Assembly (NCBI GenBank): GCA_016710465.1
Contig: JADJVS010000019.1
Location: 1-19,927 of the forward strand
Origin: Sulfuritalea sp.
GTDB lineage: Bacteria; Pseudomonadota; Gammaproteobacteria; Burkholderiales; Rhodocyclaceae
Length of the DNA: 19,927 bases
Direction: 5' to 3'
Part shown: piece by piece, positions 13,307 to 19,570 of the stretch
Position numbering within the stretch: position 1 is the first letter of the stretch
How the letters are laid out: each line of letters starts with the position of its first letter
Program-made: the position numbers and the translations under genes
Notes under the pieces: model-generated
Told to the model about the DNA's origin: nothing
The model's input: only the letters and a program-made list of their open reading frames with translations
The model's database searches: none

Positions 13307-13725
13307 TCGCCACCGACTTCTTTTTCACGCCCCATGCGCCAAGGCTGTAGCGCGACAAACAGTCCACAAACCGGGTCGCCGACAACCCCTGTCCGATCTG
13401 GATGAGGATCGAAGACCATGACCCCATCAACACCGACCGTCGCATGCAGTGTGCCCGGCCTTCTTGGGCTGTCGCCAAACACCTCGCAATAACACCCCTC
13501 GATGCCAGACGCCTCGCATTGCTCTTGAAAGCTCTGGCATTGCACATACGCCAACCCAAATTGACGCAACCAGGCGTTCAGGTCTTTAACCCACGATACT
13601 TCGTCACAAAACACTGGAACGTCAGCGATGTCGACGTGCAGCAATGACGCCAAAACAGCGGACAAGCAATTCCCGTTAATCCCGTTTTCAGGGTCATGAA
13701 GGATGGTTTGCGTTGTTGGAATCAC
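13303..13725 (-). CDS. Papain-like or C39-like fold protein, putative (140 aa)
   Basis: The start is a GTG overlapping the previous stop (GTGA). After an opening MIPTTQTILHDPENGING, the protein has NCLSAVLASLLHVDIADVPV, a Cys at the head of a helix. Later come HATVGVDGVMVFDPHP, with His then Asp. This Cys...His...Asp order with a C-S/A-V-L-A-S-L helix is the arrangement of papain/C39-like cysteine peptidases. A similar family is common in phages and is usually annotated as hypothetical. I see the motif pattern, but catalysis is not shown. It is one of seven coupled genes. Confidence 0.6.
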   Translation of the reverse strand: MIPTTQTILHDPENGINGNCLSAVLASLLHVDIADVPVFCDEVSWVKDLNAWLRQFGLAYVQCQSFQEQCEASGIEGCYCEVFGDSPRRPGTLHATVGVDGVMVFDPHPDRTGVVGDPVCGLFVALQPWRMGREKEVGGE

Positions 13726-13958
13726 ACCACTACCCCCAAGTCAGCCAGGCGCCGCTGCATCGCGCAAGCCTTGCAGCCATCCGGCAAAGCCCGATCGTGC
13801 GCGAGCATGCCGGCCATTTCCTTGGCGAGCGCGGCAAGGTCGTCGATGCGCTGGGCTGCTTCCGCAATCGCCGCGTTTGCAATTCCGTCCTCGCTCTCAA
13901 CTTCCGCAGATAGCACGCGCATCGCGCTAGCTAGCGTTTTAGTGTCCGTCGCTCGCAT
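13722..13958 (-). CDS. Small protein with CKACAMQRRLADLG motif (78 aa)
   Basis: Two starts are possible: GTG at 13961 or ATG three bases later, both overlapping the ninG stop. GAGGG lies upstream at a suitable distance for either. The N-terminal two-thirds is an alpha-helical region (MRVLSAEVESEDGIANAAIA, RIDDLAALAKEMAGML). The last part DGCKACAMQRRLADLG is a small Cys-X2-Cys segment. Unknown function. Confidence 0.6.
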   Translation of the reverse strand: MRATDTKTLASAMRVLSAEVESEDGIANAAIAEAAQRIDDLAALAKEMAGMLAHDRALPDGCKACAMQRRLADLGVVV

Positions 13959-14371
13959 CACGCAGCCCTCGCAAAATCAACAATCTCCGCGCGCTTCGCT
14001 TCAGCGCTGGCGCGAATAGCTTTAAGGTCGTCCAGCGTAAATTTCTGAGCTGGTGTTGGCGTGTCAAGATCATCTGCCAATTCGCTACCGAGCCGATCTA
14101 CGATGCCGGCGCGGAACGCCTCACGATTGCCGGCCAAATCGACATTGCAGCGACTGCACTGACCGTGAATGTTGGCCTCGTTAAACCGCATCTCTGGCCT
14201 TGCCCCAACGCTCCAATAATGGCCAGCCTGCAACGGCTTCATTTCACCGCAGCTAATACACGGCATCCCCTCGTCTCTTGCCCGAACGTAAGCATTCACC
14301 GCGCTTTGAGCCAGCGCAACTGCCTTTGCACGAGGGTTTGACGAGCGTGATTTGATTGGCGAGCGCTTCAT
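13958..14371 (-). CDS. ninG: NinG recombination protein (137 aa)
   Basis: The start is the ATG of MKRSPIKSRSSNPRAKAV, which overlaps the ninB stop as ATGA; a longer frame upstream lies inside ninB. The central zinc/HNH-like region has CISCGEMKPLQAGHYWSVG, then RFNEANIHGQCSRCNVDLAG. The C-X2-C...GHY...N-H-QC--CN pattern is the signature of NinG (Rap), the nin-region nuclease-like protein that helps RecA-independent recombination in lambda-type phages. The C-terminal helices (LDDLKAIRASAEAKRAEIVD) are also usual. It is shorter than the lambda protein of about 200 residues, as seen in many relatives. Confidence 0.88.
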   Translation of the reverse strand: MKRSPIKSRSSNPRAKAVALAQSAVNAYVRARDEGMPCISCGEMKPLQAGHYWSVGARPEMRFNEANIHGQCSRCNVDLAGNREAFRAGIVDRLGSELADDLDTPTPAQKFTLDDLKAIRASAEAKRAEIVDFARAA

Positions 14372-14793
14372 TCGTCCCTCCATTTTGGAGCTGAAAACTT
14401 CACTCCATTCTGAGCTCCAAACGCGAAACACAATTCTATCATGTCTGACATCTCCTTAATGCTCATGCGACTGGTTCTTGCGCCGAGCACAACAAATCCG
14501 TTTCCGTCGATGTTCGGCACGACTTTTTGAGCCTTCAGTCCAGCAGATAGTAAATCCTTCCACTCGGACGGATCTAGCTTATGACCGTGCCAGACAATTT
14601 GCCTCGATATGTCCGTCAAGCTTGCCCACATGCAGGCGTTTGCTTGCAGGCTTCTGGTGCTCTTTAACGGCTTCCATGTGATCTTGCCAAGCAGGCCGTC
14701 GTCCATCGCCGCTCTTGCGCGCGCGAAAATATCACGCAAGATGTCCTTGACGTTTGCGAGCGTGACTACCTGCTCTAGCGGCTCGTGGATCAC
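14368..14793 (-). CDS. ninB: NinB recombination protein (141 aa)
   Basis: It starts with GTG overlapping the previous stop. The protein shows NinB features: the helix VKDILRDIFARARAAMDDG, KPLKSTRSLQANACMWASLT around residues 42-61, HKLDPSEWKDLL and the KAQKVVPNIDGNGFVVLGAR region, then SRMSIKEMSDMIELCFAFGA and the end GVKFS. In NinB (Orf) family proteins the R-S--QN---WA segment and S.M...EMSDLIE are conserved. The protein binds single-stranded DNA and assists recombination. ninG follows with an overlap, the same pairing as in the lambda nin region. Confidence 0.88.
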   Translation of the reverse strand: MIHEPLEQVVTLANVKDILRDIFARARAAMDDGLLGKITWKPLKSTRSLQANACMWASLTDISRQIVWHGHKLDPSEWKDLLSAGLKAQKVVPNIDGNGFVVLGARTSRMSIKEMSDMIELCFAFGAQNGVKFSAPKWRDE

Positions 14794-15047
14794 GACACCC
14801 CCGCCTTGATGATGGCCGCCTCTGCAGAGAAAAACTCATCCCAAATCCGATAGCGATCGTCCCTGTCGTCAATCGTAGCAGGCACCGTTCCACCGTCTGC
14901 TGTGACGAATTCCAGCCCCTTCCGAAGCGTGTCCGGCCCTGGACGCAGGTCTTGCTTAACCGCGCGTCGAAGCTCGACCACCTCGTCGGCAGAAAACCAG
15001 CCTTTAGCAACCCGGTCGGCTGCGAAAGTCTCAAAATTTGTCGCCAC
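14790..15047 (-). CDS. Small protein, first gene of the ninB-ninG run (85 aa)
   Basis: It starts with GTG (MATNFETFAADRVAKGWFSA) with GGTGGA close upstream. Its stop overlaps the ninB start as GTGA. The protein has helix DEVVELRRAVKQDLRPGPDT, then strands, ending in WDEFFSAEAAIIKAGVS. No recognised family. It opens a run in which each gene overlaps the next by a few bases, so all seven are probably translated from one mRNA coming from upstream. Confidence 0.62.
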   Translation of the reverse strand: MATNFETFAADRVAKGWFSADEVVELRRAVKQDLRPGPDTLRKGLEFVTADGGTVPATIDDRDDRYRIWDEFFSAEAAIIKAGVS

Positions 15048-15069
15048 TCCACCCCCTTATGTCTACCTA

Positions 15070-15345
15070 TTAACTCATGCCTGCTGGTGATGCCAGAGCG
15101 AAAGGCGAACCCCTCCCATAGCGGGGGCGTTTACCTTTGCAACATGCCTGCCGGAGCCAGCCGTCGCTTTCGGCGATTTCAGACTTGCGCCACTCCTCTA
15201 GCTGCCTTCTGCTGAAGGCTCAAGACAGGCCACTGTCCGCATGATTCGTGTCTCCCCGGCGCGCTCTGAAATCCACCCACGCTGTCACCTGCCGCCTTTC
15301 TTGTGACCCTTCCAACACCGCCGTTCCGCTGGTTCCCCCTTGCAT
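15070..15345 (-). pseudogene. Possible broken small gene with an in-frame TGA
   Basis: A frame from an ATG (MQGGTSGTAVLEGSQERRQV) runs 41 codons to a TGA at 15222-15220. It continues in the same frame for 49 codons as AFSRRQLEEWRKSEIAESDG, then WLRQACCKGKRPRYGRGSPF and ALASPAGMS. The second part looks like a helical protein. Alternatively an ATG at 15242 with GGAG upstream starts MRTVACLEP and would join the second part if one base were missing near 15225. The DNA also folds into strong hairpins (see the structured stretch), so it may not be coding at all. The whole is unresolved. Confidence 0.3.
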
Positions 15346-15354
15346 ACTCGGTGT
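15084..15354 (-). other. Hairpin-rich stretch without an intact gene
   Basis: Successive hairpins occur: CTGG/CCAG at 15084-15096; a long imperfect stem at 15101-15138 with about 12 pairs (AAAGG/CCTTT outer, CCCC/GGGG inner); AGTC/GGCT and TCGC/GCGA at 15159-15185; perfect GCCTTC/GAAGGC at 15204-15219; perfect GACAG/CTGTC at 15224-15237; GTCAC/GTGAC at 15284-15307; ACACCG/CGGTGT at 15315-15354. They could belong to a structured RNA read in either direction. I could not match it to tmRNA, RNase P, group I or group II intron core motifs. Confidence 0.4.
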
Positions 15355-15374
15355 CGTCTTTGCTCCTCTACCCT

Positions 15375-15385
15375 GCGTTAGGCAT
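15375..15385. repeat. Left copy of an 11-bp direct repeat (GCGTTAGGCAT)
   Basis: The sequence GCGTTAGGCAT contains GTTAGGC, a perfect match to the integron core-site consensus GTTRRRY. The same 11 bases recur exactly 281 bases to the right, at the end of the attC site. This copy has no attC arm to its left, so it is a lone core site. If the unit between the repeats is a cassette, the left junction would lie between bases 15377 and 15378. Confidence 0.8.
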
Positions 15386-15658
15386 CACTCGCTAACTATC
15401 ACGCAAGGCATGCCGCCGCGCGTCACAGTGCGGTACGGGTTGCTCTTGCCGGTGGCGCCAAGCGAGCAATACACGTACAGCAGTTCACGGCCATGCGTCC
15501 GCATCATCACGCGGCAGTCTCCGCCTGCTCGCTCGCGCAGTTCTTGCAGCCGCGCAATCAATTCGTCCACGGTCTTTATCGGTTCCATTCGTTTCTCCAA
15601 AAGTGATGTCTAACTGTCGGTTCAAGCGGACGCCGTGCCGGCGCCGCTTAACCTAGCG
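15378..15658 (+). mobile_element. Putative integron gene cassette (281 bp) with terminal attC
   Basis: The unit starts at the TT of one GTTAGGC core and ends at the G of the next, exactly the form of a cassette after integrase cleavage between G and TT. It contains one small gene in reverse orientation and a complete attC at its right end. attC orientation (extra bases in the left arm) agrees with the plus strand being the cassette top strand. No integrase gene is visible in the window, so the unit would be a passenger. Cassettes with a reversed gene are a known minority. Confidence 0.65.
15385..15588 (-). CDS. Small protein carried in the cassette (67 aa)
   Basis: The start is the ATG of MEPIKTVDELIARLQELRER, with GGAG seven bases upstream, preferred over a TTG four codons earlier. 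The protein has an N-terminal amphipathic helix, then strands CRVMMRTHGRELLYVYCSLG and GGMPCVIVSE. Short proteins opening with K/T-V-DELIA-LQ-L are frequent in phage and cassette contexts, usually without known function. Its stop lies only seven bases inside the left core site and its start 20 bases from attC, so it fills the unit. An antisense frame of similar length ends inside the attC, but is Ser/Arg/Pro-rich and looks like a shadow. Confidence 0.7.
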   Translation of the reverse strand: MEPIKTVDELIARLQELRERAGGDCRVMMRTHGRELLYVYCSLGATGKSNPYRTVTRGGMPCVIVSE

Positions 15659-15664
15659 TTAGGC
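15608..15664 (+). other. attC: Integron attC recombination site (59-base element, 57 bp)
   Basis: All parts of a canonical attC are present in order. R'' is GTCTAAC (15608-15614); a four-base spacer; L'' GGTT-C-AAGCGG (15619-15629) with extrahelical C at 15623; a second extrahelical A at 15630; stem CGCCG/CGGCG around loop TGC; L' CCGCTT-AACC (15644-15653); spacer TAGC; R' GTTAGGC (15658-15664). R'' and R' pair over seven bases with one G-T wobble; all stem pairs are perfect. The extrahelical C and A correspond to the G and T on the recombining bottom strand. The site closely resembles the aadA-type attC that I remember. Confidence that it is an attC is high. Confidence 0.92.
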
Positions 15665-15666
15665 AT
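15656..15666. repeat. Right copy of the 11-bp direct repeat (GCGTTAGGCAT)
   Basis: This second copy covers the R' core of the attC plus two bases on each side of the consensus. It is identical to the left copy; the bases beyond differ (T versus A on the left, C versus T on the right). The right junction of the unit would lie between bases 15658 and 15659, so TTAGGCATTCTG would belong to the target DNA. Confidence 0.8.
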
Positions 15667-15675
15667 TCTGTTCTT

Positions 15676-15882
15676 TCACTTCTGCAATCGCCTTGTTTGC
15701 CGTTCGCGCAACGGGCCTGGGCGGTGCAGCGTCTTCGAGTAGTCCCAGTCATCCCATCCTGTGCCGTTTTGTCTCCGCAACGACCACTCAGCCAGCTCAA
15801 TCGCTTGTCGCGGCCTGCTGAATGCGCAGTCCCGGGTCGAACGCCTCTAGGCATTCGTGCGGTCCGTTCAGGTACTCACCAT
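15676..15882 (-). pseudogene. Small gene after primase, apparently broken by two indels (about 69 codons)
   Basis: An ATG preceded by GGAGGAG begins MV.. but its frame stops after four codons. A neighbouring frame then reads YLNGPHECLEAFDP, and the original frame resumes as DCAFSRPRQAIELAEW, then SLRRQNGTGWDDWDYSKTLH and RPGPLRERQTRRLQK to a stop. Adding one base near 15874 and removing one G in the CCCGGG run near 15833 gives one continuous 69-codon protein, and the start and final stop are in phase. Either two compensating sequencing errors or a decayed gene would produce this. No family is recognised. The stop lies 11 bases from the attC. Confidence 0.5.
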
Positions 15883-15895
15883 TACTCCTCCATGC

Positions 15896-16858
15896 CTAGT
15901 CATTTGTCAAAAACGATCCCTTCGTCAACGCGCCGGTTACGCCAGCGATAAACCTCCGTAGCACCTGGCTGGCCTTGAACAGACCAATCTCCCGATGCAG
16001 ATCGTTGAAGTCCTGCCCCACGGTCGGCGGCATGAACCACTTGCAGCCTGTTTCTTCTGCTACCCGCTGTCCTGTGCCTGAAGCGTCGTTATCTGCCACC
16101 ACAAAGGCCGTTGGGCACGCTACAGCAAGCTTTTTCATGTTCCCGGCAGAGAAGGATACGTGGATACGGAAACGCGCCTTGATCGCGCCTAGCGCAGCCT
16201 TCAAGCTCAACGCGGTTGCATAGCCCTCGACTATCCAGTCCTGGCCCTTGCCGTCGATAAGAAATTCAGCCTGTGCCGTTTGCTGGCCAAGCAAGAATTT
16301 CTTATTGCCGTCAATGTCGATCATCTGAAGACCCACCAAAGACTTACCGACACGCATCGGTATACAAAGGATCGGATTCTCGCCGTCGCGTATCCATACG
16401 TTCCCAAATTCGTTTTGGAATCCCTTGGCGTCGAAATAAGCGTGTTTCTCAAGCTGGCATTGTCCTAGTATCCACTTTGCTTTGTTAGCAGCCCTGCGGT
16501 GCTCTGCTGCGGTTTCTGCGTCCTGTTTTTGCTGTCTCTCAATCGCCGACTGTCTTCTGGCTTCGATTTGCTCTGGCGTTAGAGTGTGCCGGATACCGTT
16601 ATCACTCCATCCCTCTGTCTTGGCGTAATGGAACAGCGTGCCGATACCGATACCACCAACCGGCTTGATGCTTTTCCAAACTGTTTTGGCTGATTTCTCG
16701 TTGTACGAATCTGCTTGGCTGCTCCATCGGTCCCAAAGGTCGAAGCCAGCATCGCCCATTTCAGACTTTATCGCCATTCCAATGGACACCCAAAGTTCGC
16801 GGTCGATTGCCGGAATGTAGGATATTGCCGACTCGATTTGTCTGGATTGGTCGATCAC
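15896..16858 (-). CDS. DNA primase with PriCT-2 and TOPRIM domains (320 aa)
   Basis: The GTG start overlaps the helicase stop (GTGA). Residues about 8-85 form a PriCT-2-like domain (YIPAIDRELWVSIGMAIK, FDLWDRWSSQ, AKTVWKSI, GIGTLFHYAKTEGW). A linker helix rich in Arg/Gln follows, then HAYFDAKGF at 139-147. The TOPRIM part has IVEGYATALSL with Glu211, VVADNDASGTG with Asp256 and Asp258, and QDFNDLH near 282-288. These are the metal-binding acids of primases. There is no N-terminal zinc finger and no helicase domain, so it may prime with the neighbouring helicase as a separate protein. Frame intact. Confidence 0.82.
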   Translation of the reverse strand: MIDQSRQIESAISYIPAIDRELWVSIGMAIKSEMGDAGFDLWDRWSSQADSYNEKSAKTVWKSIKPVGGIGIGTLFHYAKTEGWSDNGIRHTLTPEQIEARRQSAIERQQKQDAETAAEHRRAANKAKWILGQCQLEKHAYFDAKGFQNEFGNVWIRDGENPILCIPMRVGKSLVGLQMIDIDGNKKFLLGQQTAQAEFLIDGKGQDWIVEGYATALSLKAALGAIKARFRIHVSFSAGNMKKLAVACPTAFVVADNDASGTGQRVAEETGCKWFMPPTVGQDFNDLHREIGLFKASQVLRRFIAGVTGALTKGSFLTND

Positions 16859-18340
16859 GCCGACCTCTTTTTTGCGTAGGCAATGTTGCGCGACCGGATG
16901 AACTGAATAACCTCGAACGTCGGCGCCTGCGGATCAGGCTTGGCCATCGACGGATAGACGCCGAATTTTTCATGGTAGCGGTGATACGCCGACCCGGGGT
17001 TTTGGCCTTTCGCCTCCGCATATCCGAGCAGTTGAGCATAGAAAGCCGTCTTGTACTCCATCGAGTACGCATCTTTCTTTGGCTTCGACGAAAGCTCGAA
17101 CATTTCCCCAGGCACTTCGATTACTGCCGACTTCCTGACGCGCACGAATCCGCAGTGTGAGCATGTGTCGCTTTGTCCGGGCCACAATTGGCCGCAGGAT
17201 GGACACTTTGCCGCTTTTTTCTCCTGCTCTGTCGGCTCTTTACGCGGCTTTTTGTCTTCTGCGCTGGTTAGCTCTTTGACGCCATTGCTGTATAGGCTGT
17301 CCCATGAGTCTTGAAAACGCATCCAGTTACCTGAATTGTCCTGTATGACGCAGAATTGCTTTCCTTCGTGCGGCCTTGCGCCTCTTCCGACCATTTGCAC
17401 GTGGCTGGAAAAGCTCTTTTTCAGAGGAGATGCAAGGATCACGTACTCAACGTCAGGCTGGTCGTAGCCACGAGTCAACAACTGAGCGCTGACAAGAACC
17501 TGGATGTCGGTGTCTGGCTTGGCGAAGTCAGCAAGTACGTTCACCTTTGTATTCGTCCTCGTCTTTGTACGAAAGCTGAACCGCGTTTATTCCCTGCTCT
17601 GCGAACCGATTAACAAGGTCTGCACCATGCGCGACGCCACATGAGAAGCATATTGTCTTGCGGTATCCGCCAAAAACTTCATTCGATATGCGCATGTAGT
17701 CGGTCACGATGTCCCCGACAATCTGCTGTCCGCGCTTTTCAAGCTCGCCTTTCTGCCACTCGCCGGCCAGCACCTTAACGCCTGTTGTGTCTATCTCTTT
17801 GGCGACGAAAACACGGAAAGGAACTAGCGACCCAGACGCAACAAGCTCGCGCATTGACGTAACGCTGGTGACTGACGAGAAGTGCTCGACAATCGCTGGA
17901 TGAAACGGGGGGGCTGTCGCGCCGATGATTCGCAGGTTTGGGCGCGTCTTGATGATGTTGATTACTGACTTCCTCATGCAAGCGTGCAGTTCGTCGATAA
18001 ACACCACGTCGAACGCTGGCCACGACTCCATGCGCTCCAAAGTTTGAGCGCTTGCGACTTGAACATTGACGTGCATCCTATGGCGCCAATGACCGGCCAT
18101 CATGACTCCGTGATCTATACCGATTGAATCAAGGTGTTTCGAGAACTGCTCGACAAGCACGCGCCGCTCGCAAATGAACAGGATGCGCGAGCCTTTCTCC
18201 GCGCTGAACGAATGATGTCGAGCATCATAACCGACTTTCCAGACCCTGTAGGAGCAGCAAGAACTTGACGCTTGTGCCCATTTCGGAATCCTTCGCGCAA
18301 GTCCTCAATGGACCTCGATTTGATAGGGGCGAAGCTGCAT
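16855..18340 (-). pseudogene. DEAD/DEAH-box (SF2) helicase, three apparent frameshifts (about 495 codons)
   Basis: Three overlapping frames join into one helicase. An ATG after the ParB stop reads MQLRPYQIEV; extra C near 18310. Frame two gives IEDLREGFRNGHKRQVL and Walker A APTGSGKS, then one base is missing near 18201. Frame three gives SRILFICERRVLVEQF, DEAH-type box FIDELHACM, motif III as GATAPPFHP and LVPFRVFVAKEIDTTGVK; an extra base near 17544. The final part has VLVSAQLLTRGYDQPDVEYV, motif VI QMVGRGARPHEGKQF, a zinc ribbon CPSCGQLWPGQSDTCSHCGF and the C-terminal tail. Motif order and spacing are those of phage replication helicases of the UvsW/Rad25-like kind. It precedes the primase, overlapping its start. 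Confidence 0.82.
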
Positions 18341-18341
18341 T

Positions 18342-19172
18342 CTATGCGGCCTGTTTAAGCTGCTTGCGCTGCATCGCGCACTGCTTCATAAGCTCTGCGA
18401 CTTTCGTTTGTAGCCCGTCTCTTGAGACGGTCATTGCTCGAAGTTCTGCCTTCAGCGTCTTTATTTCTGACCGCAACTGATCCACAAGGCTTGTCGCCTC
18501 TTTCTTTTCTTCGGCGGAGAGTTCGCCTGCCGCAGCCAGCGCCAGCGCGTCTTGAAGCCCGGCAATCGTGTCGTTTGCTTTGTCAAGCTCCGTGTATTCC
18601 GGCTCTTTGGGCGGCTGGTTTGCTGGCTCTTGTGCGGCCGGATTATCCTCTGTCGCATCTTGGCCCGGTTGATCTTCCGTGTCCGGTTTGCTTTGCTCTG
18701 GATTGGGGGGTTTCCCGCTCGCATTCGCCGGGGTGGACACATGTCCACTTTTCATCTTGTCTCTTAACGTATTAACGTAACCGTGTGATACAGCACACTT
18801 TTCCGCAATTTCTCTGTTGCTCCAATTGCTCCATTCCGGGTCATTCAGCAGCGTTTCGACGGCCCGCTGCTTGTCTTTGTTGCTTCTTGGCAGGCCGTGG
18901 GCGGTGTTTGCACCGAGCGAGTGCAGCACCGCGTCCCGCTGCGTGCCAGGCGTGATGTCCTCGTGAATCTGCTTCTTGCCCGCTTTCTTTGTTGCGAAGT
19001 AGCGGTGAAAGCCATCCGCCAGCCAGTAGTTTGATCCATCGAAAAACAGCGTAACGGGCGGGAATGTCGCGCCGGCATTGATTGCCTCGATGTACTCTTT
19101 TACGGTCGCCTCGTTCAGCTTCTCGCGCGTTTGTGTGCCGCCGTCGATACGGATTTTGCTTAGTTCGATCAT
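18342..19172 (-). CDS. ParB N-terminal domain protein with HTH and coiled coil (276 aa)
   Basis: The start ATG of MIELSKIRIDGGTQTREKLN overlaps the upstream stop as ATGA, preferred over an upstream GTG/other start 13 codons earlier. Residues about 1-90 are a ParB/sulfiredoxin-type domain (VKEYIEAINAGATFPPVTLF, YWLADGFHRYFATKKAG with the DGFHR box). Then comes a helix-turn-helix: WSNREIAEKCAVSHGYVNTL near 115-135. A Pro/Gln/Glu-rich linker follows, and the C-terminal 90 residues form a long coiled coil (LQDALALAAAGELSAEEKKE, LVDQLRSEIKTLKAELRAM). ParB-like phage proteins may bind DNA and nucleotides; which one here is not shown. Confidence 0.78.
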   Translation of the reverse strand: MIELSKIRIDGGTQTREKLNEATVKEYIEAINAGATFPPVTLFFDGSNYWLADGFHRYFATKKAGKKQIHEDITPGTQRDAVLHSLGANTAHGLPRSNKDKQRAVETLLNDPEWSNWSNREIAEKCAVSHGYVNTLRDKMKSGHVSTPANASGKPPNPEQSKPDTEDQPGQDATEDNPAAQEPANQPPKEPEYTELDKANDTIAGLQDALALAAAGELSAEEKKEATSLVDQLRSEIKTLKAELRAMTVSRDGLQTKVAELMKQCAMQRKQLKQAA

Positions 19173-19570
19173 GCTTCTGTTCCTGTAAATAGGCTTCTCG
19201 CCAGCTCGCACCAGCGCGGCAGAGGCATTTGAACTGGATCACCAACGGCGCTAAACAGGTCTGGAGCAATGGTTTGCGGATCAATGAACGCGATCCACTT
19301 CGCATGATTCTTGCGCCAGAACAAAACCGGGCTTCTGCTGGTGCTTATCGCCTGCCTGACGGCTTGGTCCCAAAAGCTGGCGCAGTACGTCTCAGTGCGC
19401 TTTACTTCGATGGCCCACCCTGGCACGTCAAGGCCGTCGCACCCGCCGTCACGACTTGCGCCTAGCTCGCGCTTGACGACAAAGCCAAGCTCTGCGGACA
19501 GCAGCGAGAAAAGCTCACGCTCTCCGCTGGCGCCTTTTGTGCGGCATCCTTTTTTTGAGATTGTTGTCAT
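19169..19570 (-). CDS. PDDEXK-superfamily nuclease-like protein (133 aa)
   Basis: It starts with ATG (MTTISKKGCRTKGASGEREL) within the end of the methyltransferase gene. The fold signature is present: GERE with Glu17, a helix, then GASRDGGCDGLDVPGWAIEV with Asp45 and the E-V-K triad E55-V-K57. A later VRQAISTSRSPVLFWRKN forms the core helix-strand. The GG-D...P-W-IEVKR arrangement is that of a phage family annotated as Holliday-junction-resolvase-like or PDDEXK endonuclease. It could resolve recombination intermediates or process replication ends. The ParB gene start overlaps its stop. Confidence 0.75.
   Translation of the reverse strand: MTTISKKGCRTKGASGERELFSLLSAELGFVVKRELGASRDGGCDGLDVPGWAIEVKRTETYCASFWDQAVRQAISTSRSPVLFWRKNHAKWIAFIDPQTIAPDLFSAVGDPVQMPLPRWCELARSLFTGTEA

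Noticed and set aside
15055..15380. A group IIC-attC intron or other intron next to the attC
   Set aside because: I looked for a maturase gene, the domain V GAAA hairpin and intron ends and found none; only unassigned hairpins remain.
15248..15613. Plus-strand 121-codon frame ending inside the attC
   Set aside because: Its stop in the R'' box is what a cassette gene would do, but the sequence is Ser/Arg/Pro-rich, has no good ribosome binding site and lies antisense to a better-looking gene.
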